Shown here piece after piece: positions 1 to 8,934 of a stretch of DNA of 32,740 bases; positions within the stretch are counted from its first letter, which is position 1; the number at the start of each line of letters is the position of its first letter. The notes under the pieces were generated by a model. That model saw nothing but the letters and a program-made list of their open reading frames with translations, searched no databases and was not told the origin of the DNA. Position numbers and translations under genes: made by a program. The stretch covers positions 1-32,740 of the forward strand of contig CANQVA010000021.1 in the NCBI GenBank assembly GCA_947627175.1. The letters are read 5' to 3'. Origin of the DNA: an uncultured Ruminococcus sp. GTDB lineage: Bacteria > Bacillota > Clostridia > Oscillospirales > Ruminococcaceae.

Positions 1-946
1 ATGGCTCGTCACCGGGTTTCCACTCAGAAGAATACTCACGGCTGATAACGGTTTTTGGCAAATCATTGCCTTCTGCATCCTTGCCAAATTCAAACCATTT
101 ATGCTCGATAATTCTTGTCCACGGCGTTTCTTTGTCGGTATAATTGACTGCGGCATTTCCTTGAAAATTTGGCATATCAAGTAGTTCTGTATCAAAGCAA
201 ACAGAACGATATTCCAAAGTTCCCAACTGATACCCAAAATATTCATCAATTGCACCCGTGTAGACAACTTTTTCAGCCAATGCATCCAATTCAGCTTTAT
301 GCTCGAAATAATTTGTATTCAAACGAACTTCAATTCCGTCAAGCATATTGGCAACCATCTGTGTATAGCCACCGATCGGAATGCCCTGATAGAGTGCATT
401 GAAATAATTGTTGTCAAATGTCAGACGAACAGGCAAACGCTTAATAATGAATGCAGGCAAATCTTTGCAATCCCGTCCCCACTGTTTTTCCGTGTAGCCT
501 TTGATGAGTTTTTCATAGATATCACGTCCAACAAGGCTAATTGCCTGTTCTTCCAAATTTTGTGGTTCTCCAATAATTTCCTTGCGCTGTTCAGCAATTT
601 TTGCAGTTGCTTCCTCCGGTGTTACCACGCCCCACATTTTATTAAAAGTATACATATTAAACGGCAACGAGAACAATTTGCCTTTATAATTTGCAACAGG
701 AGAATTTGTAAAGCGATTGAATGTCGCAAATTGCGTAATGTAGTTCCAAACCTCGGTGTTGTTGGTATGGAAAATATGTGCGCCATATTTGTGGACATGA
801 ATACCCTCAACAGTTTCAGTATACACATTTCCAGCGATATTCGGACGCTTGTCGATGACAAGAACGGATTTTCCGGCTTTTTTCGCTTCATGAGCGAAGA
901 CCGCTCCATAGAGTCCGGAGCCAACAACTAAATAATCATACTTCAT
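1..946 (-). CDS. glf: UDP-galactopyranose mutase, C-terminus cut by window edge
   Basis: Converts UDP-galactopyranose to UDP-galactofuranose with reduced FAD, in the cytoplasm, supplying Galf for the surface glycan. The translation opens MKYDYLVVGSGLYGAVFAHE, a Rossmann FAD-binding GxGxxG start, followed by VIDKRPNIAGNVY and HKYGAHIFHT, which are hallmark Glf motifs; EKQWGRD and RLPVR follow at the positions expected for the sugar-binding region. 315 codons are visible, so roughly the last 50 to 80 residues of a usual Glf lie beyond position 1. The ATG at 944-946 overlaps the end of the acyltransferase gene by 11 nt, so the two are translationally linked. It is the last visible gene of the polysaccharide operon. 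Identification is very secure; only the C-terminus is unseen. Confidence 0.95.
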   Translation of the reverse strand, partial: MKYDYLVVGSGLYGAVFAHEAKKAGKSVLVIDKRPNIAGNVYTETVEGIHVHKYGAHIFHTNNTEVWNYITQFATFNRFTNSPVANYKGKLFSLPFNMYTFNKMWGVVTPEEATAKIAEQRKEIIGEPQNLEEQAISLVGRDIYEKLIKGYTEKQWGRDCKDLPAFIIKRLPVRLTFDNNYFNALYQGIPIGGYTQMVANMLDGIEVRLNTNYFEHKAELDALAEKVVYTGAIDEYFGYQLGTLEYRSVCFDTELLDMPNFQGNAAVNYTDKETPWTRIIEHKWFEFGKDAEGNDLPKTVISREYSSEWKPGDEP

Positions 947-2012
947 GTTTACAAATCCTTTCAGATAAATATATGGCAGGTTGAAAAATTATTTTATGTA
1001 TATTTATTTTTTTGCAAATATAAGAAAACAGAATTGGCAATGCAGTACTTATGATGGTATTCAGAATAATATTCAAGTAAAAATTGTCAATATTCAATTT
1101 TTGAAGTACTACTCTGTTTCCTGCTGTAAATACACAATGAATTACATAAATTTCAAGTGAATACCTTCCCAGAAAACTGAAAAATTTTACATGAATCGCT
1201 TCGTTTTTGGAAAACAGTATCCTGAAAAGGTACAAAAGAAACAAAACGATTCCCAAAGCAATGATAAAATTATATTTACGATCTCGTAACAATAAATCAG
1301 AATTAAAATCATCATATGTATATCCTACCAGATCAACCGCAATTATGATCAATGAAACAACAAAAGTGAAAACAGAAATCCACAATTCGTATTTTTGATA
1401 TTTGTTGTAGTGTATTGCAATGATAATTCCCAAACCAAAAAACAGCATGTAATACATAATACGCTTTATTTCAAAATATGAACCTATTGTATTGGAAATA
1501 AAATTGCTGATAAATGATATACCAAATAAGATAAATACTTGAATATAAATCGGTATTTTGTATATTGTTTTTACTGAAAATATTAAATAATAAACAAGCA
1601 AAACATATAAATACCAATAAGGTGCTATAGTTTTCATCCAAATCAGCAAAATATCCATGAATGAAACATCACTATTTGTATATTTTCCGACAAGCATCTT
1701 GAAAAGTCCGAATAAAACACTGAATACAAAATAAATGATCAGTATATTGAATATCTGTAATTTCATCTTTGGCTTTTTCTCACCAGATACTGTGAAATAC
1801 GCTTTTCTATAGACAAACCCACTAATCAGGAAAAATAATGCCATGTGAAAAGAATAAATCAGATTAAATCCTCCACACATAAAATCCCTGTATTCAAGAA
1901 AATATCCTGCACGTATATATCCATCAAACACATGACCAATAACAACCAGCAATATTGCAAACCCTTTCAGGCAATCAATATATTGTATGCGTTTATTTCC
2001 TGTCTGTGTCAT
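936..2012 (-). CDS. Membrane acyltransferase 3 family (sugar O-acyltransferase)
   Basis: Integral membrane protein of 358 residues, predicted to transfer an acyl (usually acetyl) group to a sugar of the glycan. After a short basic N-terminus it shows DCLKGFAILLVVIGH, the R/K...H signature of the acyltransferase 3 family, with the conserved His near residue 27. About ten hydrophobic segments follow. I start it at the ATG at 2010-2012 because a GGAGGA ribosome site at 2020-2025 lies 7 nt ahead. An upstream in-frame TTG at 2025-2027 would overlap that site. The stop overlaps the glf start by 11 nt. The family is clear from the motif and topology. Substrate and acyl group cannot be read from sequence. 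Confidence 0.85.
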   Translation of the reverse strand: MTQTGNKRIQYIDCLKGFAILLVVIGHVFDGYIRAGYFLEYRDFMCGGFNLIYSFHMALFFLISGFVYRKAYFTVSGEKKPKMKLQIFNILIIYFVFSVLFGLFKMLVGKYTNSDVSFMDILLIWMKTIAPYWYLYVLLVYYLIFSVKTIYKIPIYIQVFILFGISFISNFISNTIGSYFEIKRIMYYMLFFGLGIIIAIHYNKYQKYELWISVFTFVVSLIIIAVDLVGYTYDDFNSDLLLRDRKYNFIIALGIVLFLLYLFRILFSKNEAIHVKFFSFLGRYSLEIYVIHCVFTAGNRVVLQKLNIDNFYLNIILNTIISTALPILFSYICKKINIHKIIFQPAIYLSERICKHEV

Positions 2013-2099
2013 CACTTTATCCTCCAATCATATATTTCAAATCAGTATAAACTAAACATAATAAAATATAAATAATTATAATATTTAGAAAATTGTGCC

Positions 2100-2215
2100 A
2101 TATTATTCGCAGTATTTGGACGTTTGTAGATTACAATCACACTCTTGTCTTCTTTTTTCACTTCATGAGTAAAGATTGCTCTGTATAAACCACCTTTATT
2201 TACAATGTACCTTTC
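2100..2215 (-). pseudogene. Relic of a second glf 5' end
   Basis: Read on the minus strand this stretch encodes GGLYRAIFTHEVKKEDK and then SVIVIYKRPNTANN. This matches residues 5-40 of the intact glf product at about 22 of 36 positions. The match begins and ends abruptly; the GxG loop is damaged (K-G-G) and no start or ribosome site of its own is seen. The rest of the gene is missing. It lies in the 269-nt gap between the third SDR gene and the acyltransferase, whereas the intact glf lies one gene further downstream. This fits an earlier glf copy replaced by an acyltransferase-glf cassette. It is almost certainly non-functional. Confidence 0.8.
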
Positions 2216-2281
2216 AAAAAACAAAGAATCCATTTACGTCCATATTTTATCATTATTAAAGTCATGCACCATTAACTCATC

Positions 2282-3388
2282 CTATCTATTTCTAATACGC
2301 TTATATGTGAAATATGGGCTGTATCTCGCTATTAAATATTTACACTTCTGCTTTATGCCACTAAACTCGGACAAATTGGTGTATGTATGCAATACACTGT
2401 CAAAATATGCCTCTCTCAAGACACTGATTTTTCTACACTCTTGAGCATTCTCCTTCACAAACTCATTTAAACATTTTTTCAGTCCTTCTTCTATTGGCGT
2501 ATATTTCATTTTACCTTCACTTAGTCTATCCATTTTAGATGAATCAAAACGTCGATTATAAATACGATTATACTTAAGACGCCATTTTCTTCCAAAAACA
2601 ATTTCATAATCTTCAGCATGAGGAAACATAACAATCTGTAAATTGTGTTTTCCCTTGAATGATTTTTCAAATGCATCTTTATATATGTTTAATATTTCGC
2701 CCCATGTCTTTGACTCGGGTGATGCGATGTTTACTGTCTCACTCAATGCCTGTTGGTTTCCAATTAAATAGCATATTCCTCTTGCTACATCTTCTCCGTA
2801 TGTCATAGAAGTAAGTTTATCCGCTAAATCATCATAAAATACTACAGACTTACCTCTAAGTGCTCTTCCTAACCATTCATCAAGTTCATAACAGCCAAGC
2901 TGCAAACGATAAGAATTGTATGTAACAGTAGGTCTAACAATCGTCCAATTCTTATACTTGGATTCAAAGATGAGATTTTCTTCTCTCGCTTTTGCAAGAG
3001 CATATTCCTCTGTTGCAAGATATTCTTTATCTTCACACACGTCAAGAAGACGTGGAGTTTTTTCTGTTATGAGAGTTTTTGATTCGGAAAACACACGGCA
3101 AGAACTAAGAAAGATATATTGATCAACAGAATTTAAAATAAAGTCAAATCTTTCCCTTAACTCAGGCAAATTGTAATTCATAAAATCTATGAGTACATCG
3201 TATCGTGTTTTCAGAATATCTCTCACAAAGTTCATATCATGGGCATTTCCTATAAGACAGTGAATATTCTCTTTACCGTATTTTCTTGCTTTTCTTGATG
3301 TGACATAAACAGTGTGTCCTTGATTTGCAAGTAATTCTACAAGTGGCGTTCCCATTGCACCTGTACCACCGAAAATTAAAATTTTCAT
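2282..3388 (-). CDS. NAD-dependent epimerase/dehydratase (extended SDR)
   Basis: A 368-residue extended short-chain dehydrogenase-like protein, presumably acting on a nucleotide sugar. The N-terminus MKILIFGGTGAMG carries the NAD(P)-binding GxxGxxG loop at residues 7-13. A YALAK sequence (Tyr129, Lys133) matches the catalytic YxxxK, and IVRPTVTYN matches the conserved RP segment after it. It starts 5 nt after the flippase stop, with an AAAGG site inside the flippase end, so it is co-transcribed. The C-terminal third (from about residue 260) does not resemble a textbook GalE or RmlB and may set substrate choice. Which sugar it acts on is not known. Confidence 0.82.
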   Translation of the reverse strand: MKILIFGGTGAMGTPLVELLANQGHTVYVTSRKARKYGKENIHCLIGNAHDMNFVRDILKTRYDVLIDFMNYNLPELRERFDFILNSVDQYIFLSSCRVFSESKTLITEKTPRLLDVCEDKEYLATEEYALAKAREENLIFESKYKNWTIVRPTVTYNSYRLQLGCYELDEWLGRALRGKSVVFYDDLADKLTSMTYGEDVARGICYLIGNQQALSETVNIASPESKTWGEILNIYKDAFEKSFKGKHNLQIVMFPHAEDYEIVFGRKWRLKYNRIYNRRFDSSKMDRLSEGKMKYTPIEEGLKKCLNEFVKENAQECRKISVLREAYFDSVLHTYTNLSEFSGIKQKCKYLIARYSPYFTYKRIRNR

Positions 3389-3393
3389 ACTGA

Positions 3394-4866
3394 TTAGCCT
3401 TTCTTATTTTTTCCTCTAATTGACATAATTTGCTTTACCGTTTCAATAATCCATTTTCGTTTAATCACTAATATAATCATAAATACTACAATTGCACCAT
3501 ATCTTATCCAATTATTATAATAGGTAAACATGATGACAAAACCAAATATCATAAATCCAACAGAAATTGCTAAAAGCTTTTTCATACTGTAAACTTTTTT
3601 ACCATCAAGTTCATCTTTGCATATTTTCCTCATGCCGAGATAATGACATACAGCATAGACGATATAGCAGACAAGGGTGGTATAACCTGCAGCATAATAT
3701 CCGAAAATTCCAATAAAAATATAATTTAAGATGATATTTAAGACAGCGCCTGCCATTGTCGCCGCAGCAACATATCCTGTCTTTTCAAAGTAAAATTCAA
3801 AGCTTGCAAAAAAGCCATATGTAAACATGAAATACACACTCATTGCCACTGGTGGAATTACCCATATTGCATCATGATATTCAGGCGGTGCGAAAATTCG
3901 TACTATCTCCGGAGCAAAGGCAATCAGTACAAGATTCAGACCTGCAACTAAAATCAAGGATGGATATGCAAGAGTAGCTATATCCTCTTGCTTTCCTGCT
4001 TTTTGCTTAGAATATCTCCACGGTTCCAAAGTTTGCGTGATACCTGTAGTAAAAAGCGTCATAAGTTGAGAAATAGAATATGCAAGGCTATAAATTCCGG
4101 CAGTATCTGCACTTACCATTTTTTCAATCATGATTCGGTCTGCACTGTTCAAAATGGTCGTGGAAAGATAGTGTGGAACCAATGGAATATTGAACATCAG
4201 CGCATGTTTCCAAAATTCTGGCACACATAGCTTCCTGCCTTTTACAATTTGCGAAATCATCAATCCGCTGTAGCCGATAAATTCAACTACGGCAAGTCCT
4301 AAAATACGTGCTGTTACTTTATCTTCTGCATGAAGTACCAAAAAAATCCCAAGAAGCGGTTTTGCAATTGAAACAATTATAGTTATCAACACTAATTTTC
4401 TATAATTGAAAACAACTCGTTCCGATGCTGCCCAAAATCCAAATGCTGCACTCATCCAAATCATAAGTAACATTGCAAGCATCTGAACTGTTGTCAATTC
4501 AAAAAGTCCGTTCCAGAAGTTGTGAAATGCAAGGTATATTGCAGTCCAAACAGCAACAAGAAGCATTGTAAGACCTTGAAAAGACGATGCATATTCCTTT
4601 CGGCGGTCTTCATATTTTACAAGTCCCTGCATGAATACTCCGCTTGAAAGATTCAACGATACGAACACCGTAACAATACCAAGCCACGAATTAAATACAC
4701 TGTACTTTCCATATTCATCTGTATTTAGCAAACGAGTAAAAATCGGTGTGGTGATGCTCGATATACCTTTCTGCATAAAGGAGCAAATCATAAACCAAAA
4801 CGCTGCCCGGACTTGAATGGGCAGGGAATTATATTTCCTAAAAATATTTTTCAGCTTTGTAAACAT
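3394..4866 (-). CDS. wzx: Polysaccharide flippase, Wzx/MOP superfamily
   Basis: A 490-residue very hydrophobic protein with about 12-14 predicted membrane helices. It fits the multidrug/oligosaccharidyl-lipid/polysaccharide exporters that flip undecaprenyl-linked repeat units across the membrane. The N-terminal stretch FTKLKNIFRKYNSLP then FMQKGISSITTPIFTRLLNT is characteristic of the Wzx/RfbX family, with the conserved P-I-F-T-R-L-L segment. It ends in a lysine-rich cytoplasmic tail. The gene starts 2 nt after the MenD-like gene, with the ribosome site AGGAAATAA embedded in that gene's end. Together with the Wzy-like protein at 8,931-10,202 it defines a Wzy-dependent assembly pathway. The exact repeat unit cannot be inferred. 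Confidence 0.9.
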   Translation of the reverse strand: MFTKLKNIFRKYNSLPIQVRAAFWFMICSFMQKGISSITTPIFTRLLNTDEYGKYSVFNSWLGIVTVFVSLNLSSGVFMQGLVKYEDRRKEYASSFQGLTMLLVAVWTAIYLAFHNFWNGLFELTTVQMLAMLLMIWMSAAFGFWAASERVVFNYRKLVLITIIVSIAKPLLGIFLVLHAEDKVTARILGLAVVEFIGYSGLMISQIVKGRKLCVPEFWKHALMFNIPLVPHYLSTTILNSADRIMIEKMVSADTAGIYSLAYSISQLMTLFTTGITQTLEPWRYSKQKAGKQEDIATLAYPSLILVAGLNLVLIAFAPEIVRIFAPPEYHDAIWVIPPVAMSVYFMFTYGFFASFEFYFEKTGYVAAATMAGAVLNIILNYIFIGIFGYYAAGYTTLVCYIVYAVCHYLGMRKICKDELDGKKVYSMKKLLAISVGFMIFGFVIMFTYYNNWIRYGAIVVFMIILVIKRKWIIETVKQIMSIRGKNKKG

Positions 4867-4868
4867 AC

Positions 4869-6620
4869 TTATTTCCTAAATATCTTTTTGACTGTTGTTA
4901 CCCCTTTTTCTCCGGCAACAGCTTTTACAAGATTCTTTGCTAAATCTTTCGCTTTACCCGCTGAGGTTGAAGCAATATGGTTCATCGCATAAATTCCGTC
5001 AGATTCGTCTTGTGCATTTGTGAAAACTTCAAATATCATCGGCTTGTCTGTCATCTCAGGAGTTGTAAAACGTTTTGCACTTTCAATAAATTCTTCCTTT
5101 GTAGATGCAGTAAGATATTCATATCCGAGATCTTCTGCATAATGGCGAATCAAATTCGGAGACTTATTTCCATAATGTCCGGCAGCAGCCATATATGGAT
5201 TTCCTGTCTCACCAAATTCAGACACTGGGTGAGTATATATCTTAAATTCAGCCCCCACGCCGTTATTCACAATCAAAAGTCTCAGATTTTTTCCAACATG
5301 ATGATTGCCTAAAGAATTCATATCATAGAAGAATGTCAAATCACCAACTGCACCGAAATGAAGCCGGTCGGGGGTTGCAAGAGATTCTCCTATTAAGGCA
5401 GAAACCTGTCCGTCTATTCCCATCGTGCCATCATTGGAATAGCACTCTATGGTCTTAGAAATGCTGAAAAAATTCCATGCTCGTGCTGTGTTTGAACCAG
5501 ATAAATGGAAAACGGAATTTTCAGGAAGAAGTTTACTCAAAGTCATAGCAATCCAGACATTACAGAATGGTAATTCAGAAACTTCTGAAATTATCTGCTC
5601 ATATTCAGTCTGCCATTGTTTTGCATAATTATTATTTTTTCCTTTTTTCAAATCCGCATAATATCTAAAGAAATCCACTTCCTCCATAGCAAATACACGA
5701 GTAAGTTTCTTTTCATTGTCTCTTATTTTACCGTCCGGATTAACTCGCCACATTTCTCTTTCGTTCATATTTGAACCATATCGTGAGACAGAGCCAATAT
5801 AAATTACAAGATCTGCTAAAGGTGAAGTAGCAGTGTATTGTTTCATGTTATTTATAAGATCGGGATTGTATCCGTAATCCCCTTTATAATTGCTTGCATG
5901 ATTCATGATAACGACCGCATTGTATGCACCACAAAATTCTTCAACTGCCATTGATAGATTTTTAGACCATTTTCTATGCACACCGACAAGAATCGCTATA
6001 TGCTTGTATTCATCTAATGAAGGCATATTTCTAATTCCAGATATATGCGTTATTTTCTTGACATCCGGCAATTTTTCGCAGGAAAAGTCCCTGCTGTAAG
6101 TAGTGACCAGATTGATATGTGCCGGTCCTCCACCATCCTTTGTAAGCGCAATGAGTGCCTTATTGATATTCACAGCACAAGCCCACTCATCTTCTTCTGA
6201 ATAAACGCAATCGACTGCAACGCTTTCATTTACTATATCTGCAAGCGGAGAACTTCTATCTATAACTTGACCATAGTTGTTACCAACACGTCCTAAATGC
6301 TGAGATGCGGTTATAGCTAAGACAGGGAGCTTTCTATAATATGCCTCAGTCAGACCAGGTATATAGTTACGTGATGCGGTAGAACCAGTACAAGTCAAAG
6401 CAACTGGTTCACCACTCTCTGCCGCAAGCCCTAATGCAATAAATGCAGCAGATCTTTCGTCAACAGAACTGTAAATTTCAAAAAAAGGATCCTGTTGAAT
6501 ACTCCCTAAAAAGCACACGTTTGTAGCACCCGGGCTTGCTATTATTTTTCGTATTCCGTGTGCTTTCAGAAGTGCAATCAAGATTTGGGTATGTTTTTCT
6601 ACAGTGTAATGTCGTTCCAT
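4869..6620 (-). CDS. MenD-like thiamine-diphosphate-dependent enzyme
   Basis: A 583-residue protein of the ThDP-binding family, most like MenD (SEPHCHC synthase) in layout and length. Near the N-terminus it has ASPGATN and then SSVDERSAAFIALGLA. The Glu at residue 55 is in the position of the ThDP-activating Glu of MenD. TGSTASRNYIPGLTEAYY follows as in MenD. The C-terminal ThDP/metal motif is GDLTFFYDMN around residues 426-435, again the MenD-type variant of GDG...N. ATG at 6,620 follows a good AAGGAG site. No other menaquinone gene is nearby, and the gene sits between a pyruvyl-transferase-family gene and the flippase. I infer a glycan-related decarboxylase or carboligase rather than menaquinone synthesis; the substrate is unknown. 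Confidence 0.8.
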   Translation of the reverse strand: MERHYTVEKHTQILIALLKAHGIRKIIASPGATNVCFLGSIQQDPFFEIYSSVDERSAAFIALGLAAESGEPVALTCTGSTASRNYIPGLTEAYYRKLPVLAITASQHLGRVGNNYGQVIDRSSPLADIVNESVAVDCVYSEEDEWACAVNINKALIALTKDGGGPAHINLVTTYSRDFSCEKLPDVKKITHISGIRNMPSLDEYKHIAILVGVHRKWSKNLSMAVEEFCGAYNAVVIMNHASNYKGDYGYNPDLINNMKQYTATSPLADLVIYIGSVSRYGSNMNEREMWRVNPDGKIRDNEKKLTRVFAMEEVDFFRYYADLKKGKNNNYAKQWQTEYEQIISEVSELPFCNVWIAMTLSKLLPENSVFHLSGSNTARAWNFFSISKTIECYSNDGTMGIDGQVSALIGESLATPDRLHFGAVGDLTFFYDMNSLGNHHVGKNLRLLIVNNGVGAEFKIYTHPVSEFGETGNPYMAAAGHYGNKSPNLIRHYAEDLGYEYLTASTKEEFIESAKRFTTPEMTDKPMIFEVFTNAQDESDGIYAMNHIASTSAGKAKDLAKNLVKAVAGEKGVTTVKKIFRK

Positions 6621-6762
6621 AATTTTTCTCCTTTTGATTCCAAAAAATACTATAAATTTCTAATCTAAATGCTTAAGCAAATCTTCCGAACTGCAATCAG
6701 CCGAAGAATTAAGTTTCATGCTTCAGTGCAACTTAGAACAACAAGGTTCTTTACTATAATTT

Positions 6763-7914
6763 TTATGTATTGTTCAAATCTTTTTTAATATTATCCAGAT
6801 ACCGTAAGCCATTCTCTCGCATTGAAGCTACACTTTGATCTACAACCTTCCAGTCTATCTTCTCTGTAATGACTGCTGATGAATTATTGATAGTTCTATC
6901 CAATAATCCAGTATACGCAAGCAGATTTTGCACTCGGTCATTTATTTTACCATCCTCCCAGACAGTTTGAGAAAGAAACTGCTTATGAAAAATGATACTG
7001 AAAACTGTTGCATGAAATGAACTGCATAATACATATTTTGAGTGTAATATCAAATTAAGGAACTGATCCGGAGATAGAAAATTCATTGTTAAAAATCCAT
7101 CTCTGCGATCATTTTTTCCACTTAGATATTGATATTTTTTTAAAGCACCTCCTGAAAACATACAAGAGCAGCATATGACTCTGCATTTAGTTTTTTTAGA
7201 AAGTGTTTTCGCATACTCCCTTATTGTTTTTGGTTGTTTTACATAGTATAAAAAAATATAATCATTCTTCACAAGCGGTTTTTCACCCGCAATCTGATGC
7301 CACATATCAGCATTCAGCAAGATAGTTGGATCACACGAAACAACCGGCGTTAAACCCAGTAATTCCTCCAGTATTGATACACCACTCTCTTCTCTGACGG
7401 ACATCATCCGATACCCCTTAAGCCTGGCTCTATACTCTCCAAATAATTCCGAAGGCAGTTTATCCATTCCAAAGCTTGCAGCATACGAATATTTCCTTTT
7501 TCCTTCAAAAGCTTTTATACTTAAAAAAAACACAGGGTCAAATTTCGCTGTTTTGTTATGCCACACCTGATCACTTCCTACTATAATTGCATCATATGGA
7601 ATTGATACCAAATCATCGCCTTTATAATATGTATTTTCACTGAGCGGTATTTTTTCAGAAATGAATCTTTCAAAATTTTCATTGCGTACTTTTAGCATTT
7701 TTCGCAGAAGAATATGACAAGTGTATGTAGTAAGAATTGTCTTGGGTGAATGATTTGGCGGAAAGACATTGTACATTTTATAAAAATATTCAGGTGAATA
7801 ATCCAGAACTTCGCACGCAATTCCGGCAGATGAAAGTGCTTTTGACAGTGCATAACACTGAAGAACTGCCCCATAATTATGCGCACGATGAAATGTTAAT
7901 ATAGCAACCTTCAA
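6763..7914 (-). CDS. Polysaccharide pyruvyl transferase family protein
   Basis: A 383-residue protein of the CsaB-related polysaccharide pyruvyl transferase family, which moves pyruvate from phosphoenolpyruvate onto sugars or plays related roles. The start VAILTFHRAHNYGAVLQCYA is the family signature (N-Y-G-A-x-L-Q), and IVGSDQVWHN and VLCSSFHATVFSI match the conserved SDQvW and SxRfHa-type segments. It begins with TTG at 7,912-7,914; an AGAGG site about 9 nt upstream supports it and no ATG lies close. It starts 15 nt after the GT2 stop. Members of this family also occur as uncharacterised glycan enzymes, so pyruvylation is likely but not certain. A 142-nt gap separates it from the MenD-like gene. 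Confidence 0.83.
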   Translation of the reverse strand: MKVAILTFHRAHNYGAVLQCYALSKALSSAGIACEVLDYSPEYFYKMYNVFPPNHSPKTILTTYTCHILLRKMLKVRNENFERFISEKIPLSENTYYKGDDLVSIPYDAIIVGSDQVWHNKTAKFDPVFFLSIKAFEGKRKYSYAASFGMDKLPSELFGEYRARLKGYRMMSVREESGVSILEELLGLTPVVSCDPTILLNADMWHQIAGEKPLVKNDYIFLYYVKQPKTIREYAKTLSKKTKCRVICCSCMFSGGALKKYQYLSGKNDRRDGFLTMNFLSPDQFLNLILHSKYVLCSSFHATVFSIIFHKQFLSQTVWEDGKINDRVQNLLAYTGLLDRTINNSSAVITEKIDWKVVDQSVASMRENGLRYLDNIKKDLNNT

Positions 7915-7929
7915 TCTATTCTTCCTCTC

Positions 7930-8934
7930 TTAAATAACATCATCATCACTTTTTCCTCTCAACTTTCTGTAAAGTACCCGAAGGCGTGGAGATATACAGA
8001 TTATTATATACTGCATCTTTGATTTCAGGCTATATTTGTTGCTTTTAAAGAATAAGAGAATGTTAGAAAACGAGGGATAAAGTGCTGCCTCATGTATTCT
8101 TACATATAACTTTTTATACTTTTTTTCATTCATTTGATTTCCAGGTATCTTGCAAAGATGTCTGTTAAGGACAATGTATAATCTATACACACCCAAAGAA
8201 CCAAGATGGATTTCATTCATACTATCATAGAGATATTCAGTATTTTTTATATGTTCTATACTTTGTTCAAGCTTCAACGATGATACAACATTTCCGGAAC
8301 GATTATACACATAATTATATCCAATGTATGGTAAAAACACACATTTTTTTACTTTTTTAACCACACGGAATAAAAAATCAGTATCCTCTGCATAGGTCAT
8401 ATCTGTATCAAATTGATTATCACCTATGAGTTCTCTGCAAAATATCTTATTCCACAATGTAGCAGATTTGAACATAATCTGATGAATCACATCTTCTCCT
8501 TGTAACACAGCATTTTTCTGTAAGTCTCCCCACTTCTTTCCGCATACACGTTTATACTTTCCATTTTCCTGGATACATACATTGTAGACATCACAGGCTG
8601 CTATATCCGCTTTATTATTTTCAATTGCATTCATCATTCGTTCTAACATTTGTGGCTCAATCCAATCATCTGAATCAAAGAAAGCAACATAATCGCCTTT
8701 ATACTCATTTAGTCCAATATTGCGGGCGGCAGATACACCACCATTTTCCTTATGAATGACATGTATCCTTTTGTCCCGATTCGCATAGCTTTCACAAATC
8801 TCTCCAGAATGATCCGTTGAGCCGTCATTGATCAATAGCAATTCCCAGTCATCATATGTTTGGGCAAGAATGCTGTCAACACATCTGTTCAAATATAACT
8901 CAACATTGTAAACGGGCATTATAATTGAAATCAT
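7930..8934 (-). CDS. Glycosyltransferase family 2
   Basis: A 334-residue GT-A fold inverting glycosyltransferase that adds a sugar from a nucleotide donor at the cytoplasmic membrane face. It opens ISIIMPVYNVELYLNRCVDS, with LLINDGSTD and then VAFFDSDDWIEP, the metal-binding DxD region; GGVSAARNIG sits between. I choose ATG at 8,932-8,934 because it overlaps the polymerase stop codon in an ATGA arrangement and lies about 11 nt after GAGG; a TTG three codons upstream is too close to that site. The last 60 residues are basic and hydrophobic, perhaps for membrane attachment. It is the only classical glycosyltransferase in the visible part of the operon, so others must lie elsewhere. Confidence 0.92.
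   Translation of the reverse strand: MISIIMPVYNVELYLNRCVDSILAQTYDDWELLLINDGSTDHSGEICESYANRDKRIHVIHKENGGVSAARNIGLNEYKGDYVAFFDSDDWIEPQMLERMMNAIENNKADIAACDVYNVCIQENGKYKRVCGKKWGDLQKNAVLQGEDVIHQIMFKSATLWNKIFCRELIGDNQFDTDMTYAEDTDFLFRVVKKVKKCVFLPYIGYNYVYNRSGNVVSSLKLEQSIEHIKNTEYLYDSMNEIHLGSLGVYRLYIVLNRHLCKIPGNQMNEKKYKKLYVRIHEAALYPSFSNILLFFKSNKYSLKSKMQYIIICISPRLRVLYRKLRGKSDDDVI

Noticed and set aside
299..931. A 210-codon plus-strand open frame over glf
   Set aside because: It is the antisense shadow of the well-supported glf gene, with no ribosome site and a low-complexity, Cys/Phe-rich product.
6660..6719. A 19-codon frame (MKLNSSADCSSEDLLKHLD) in the gap before the MenD-like gene
   Set aside because: It has some coding look but no ribosome site and no recognised relative; it may be debris.
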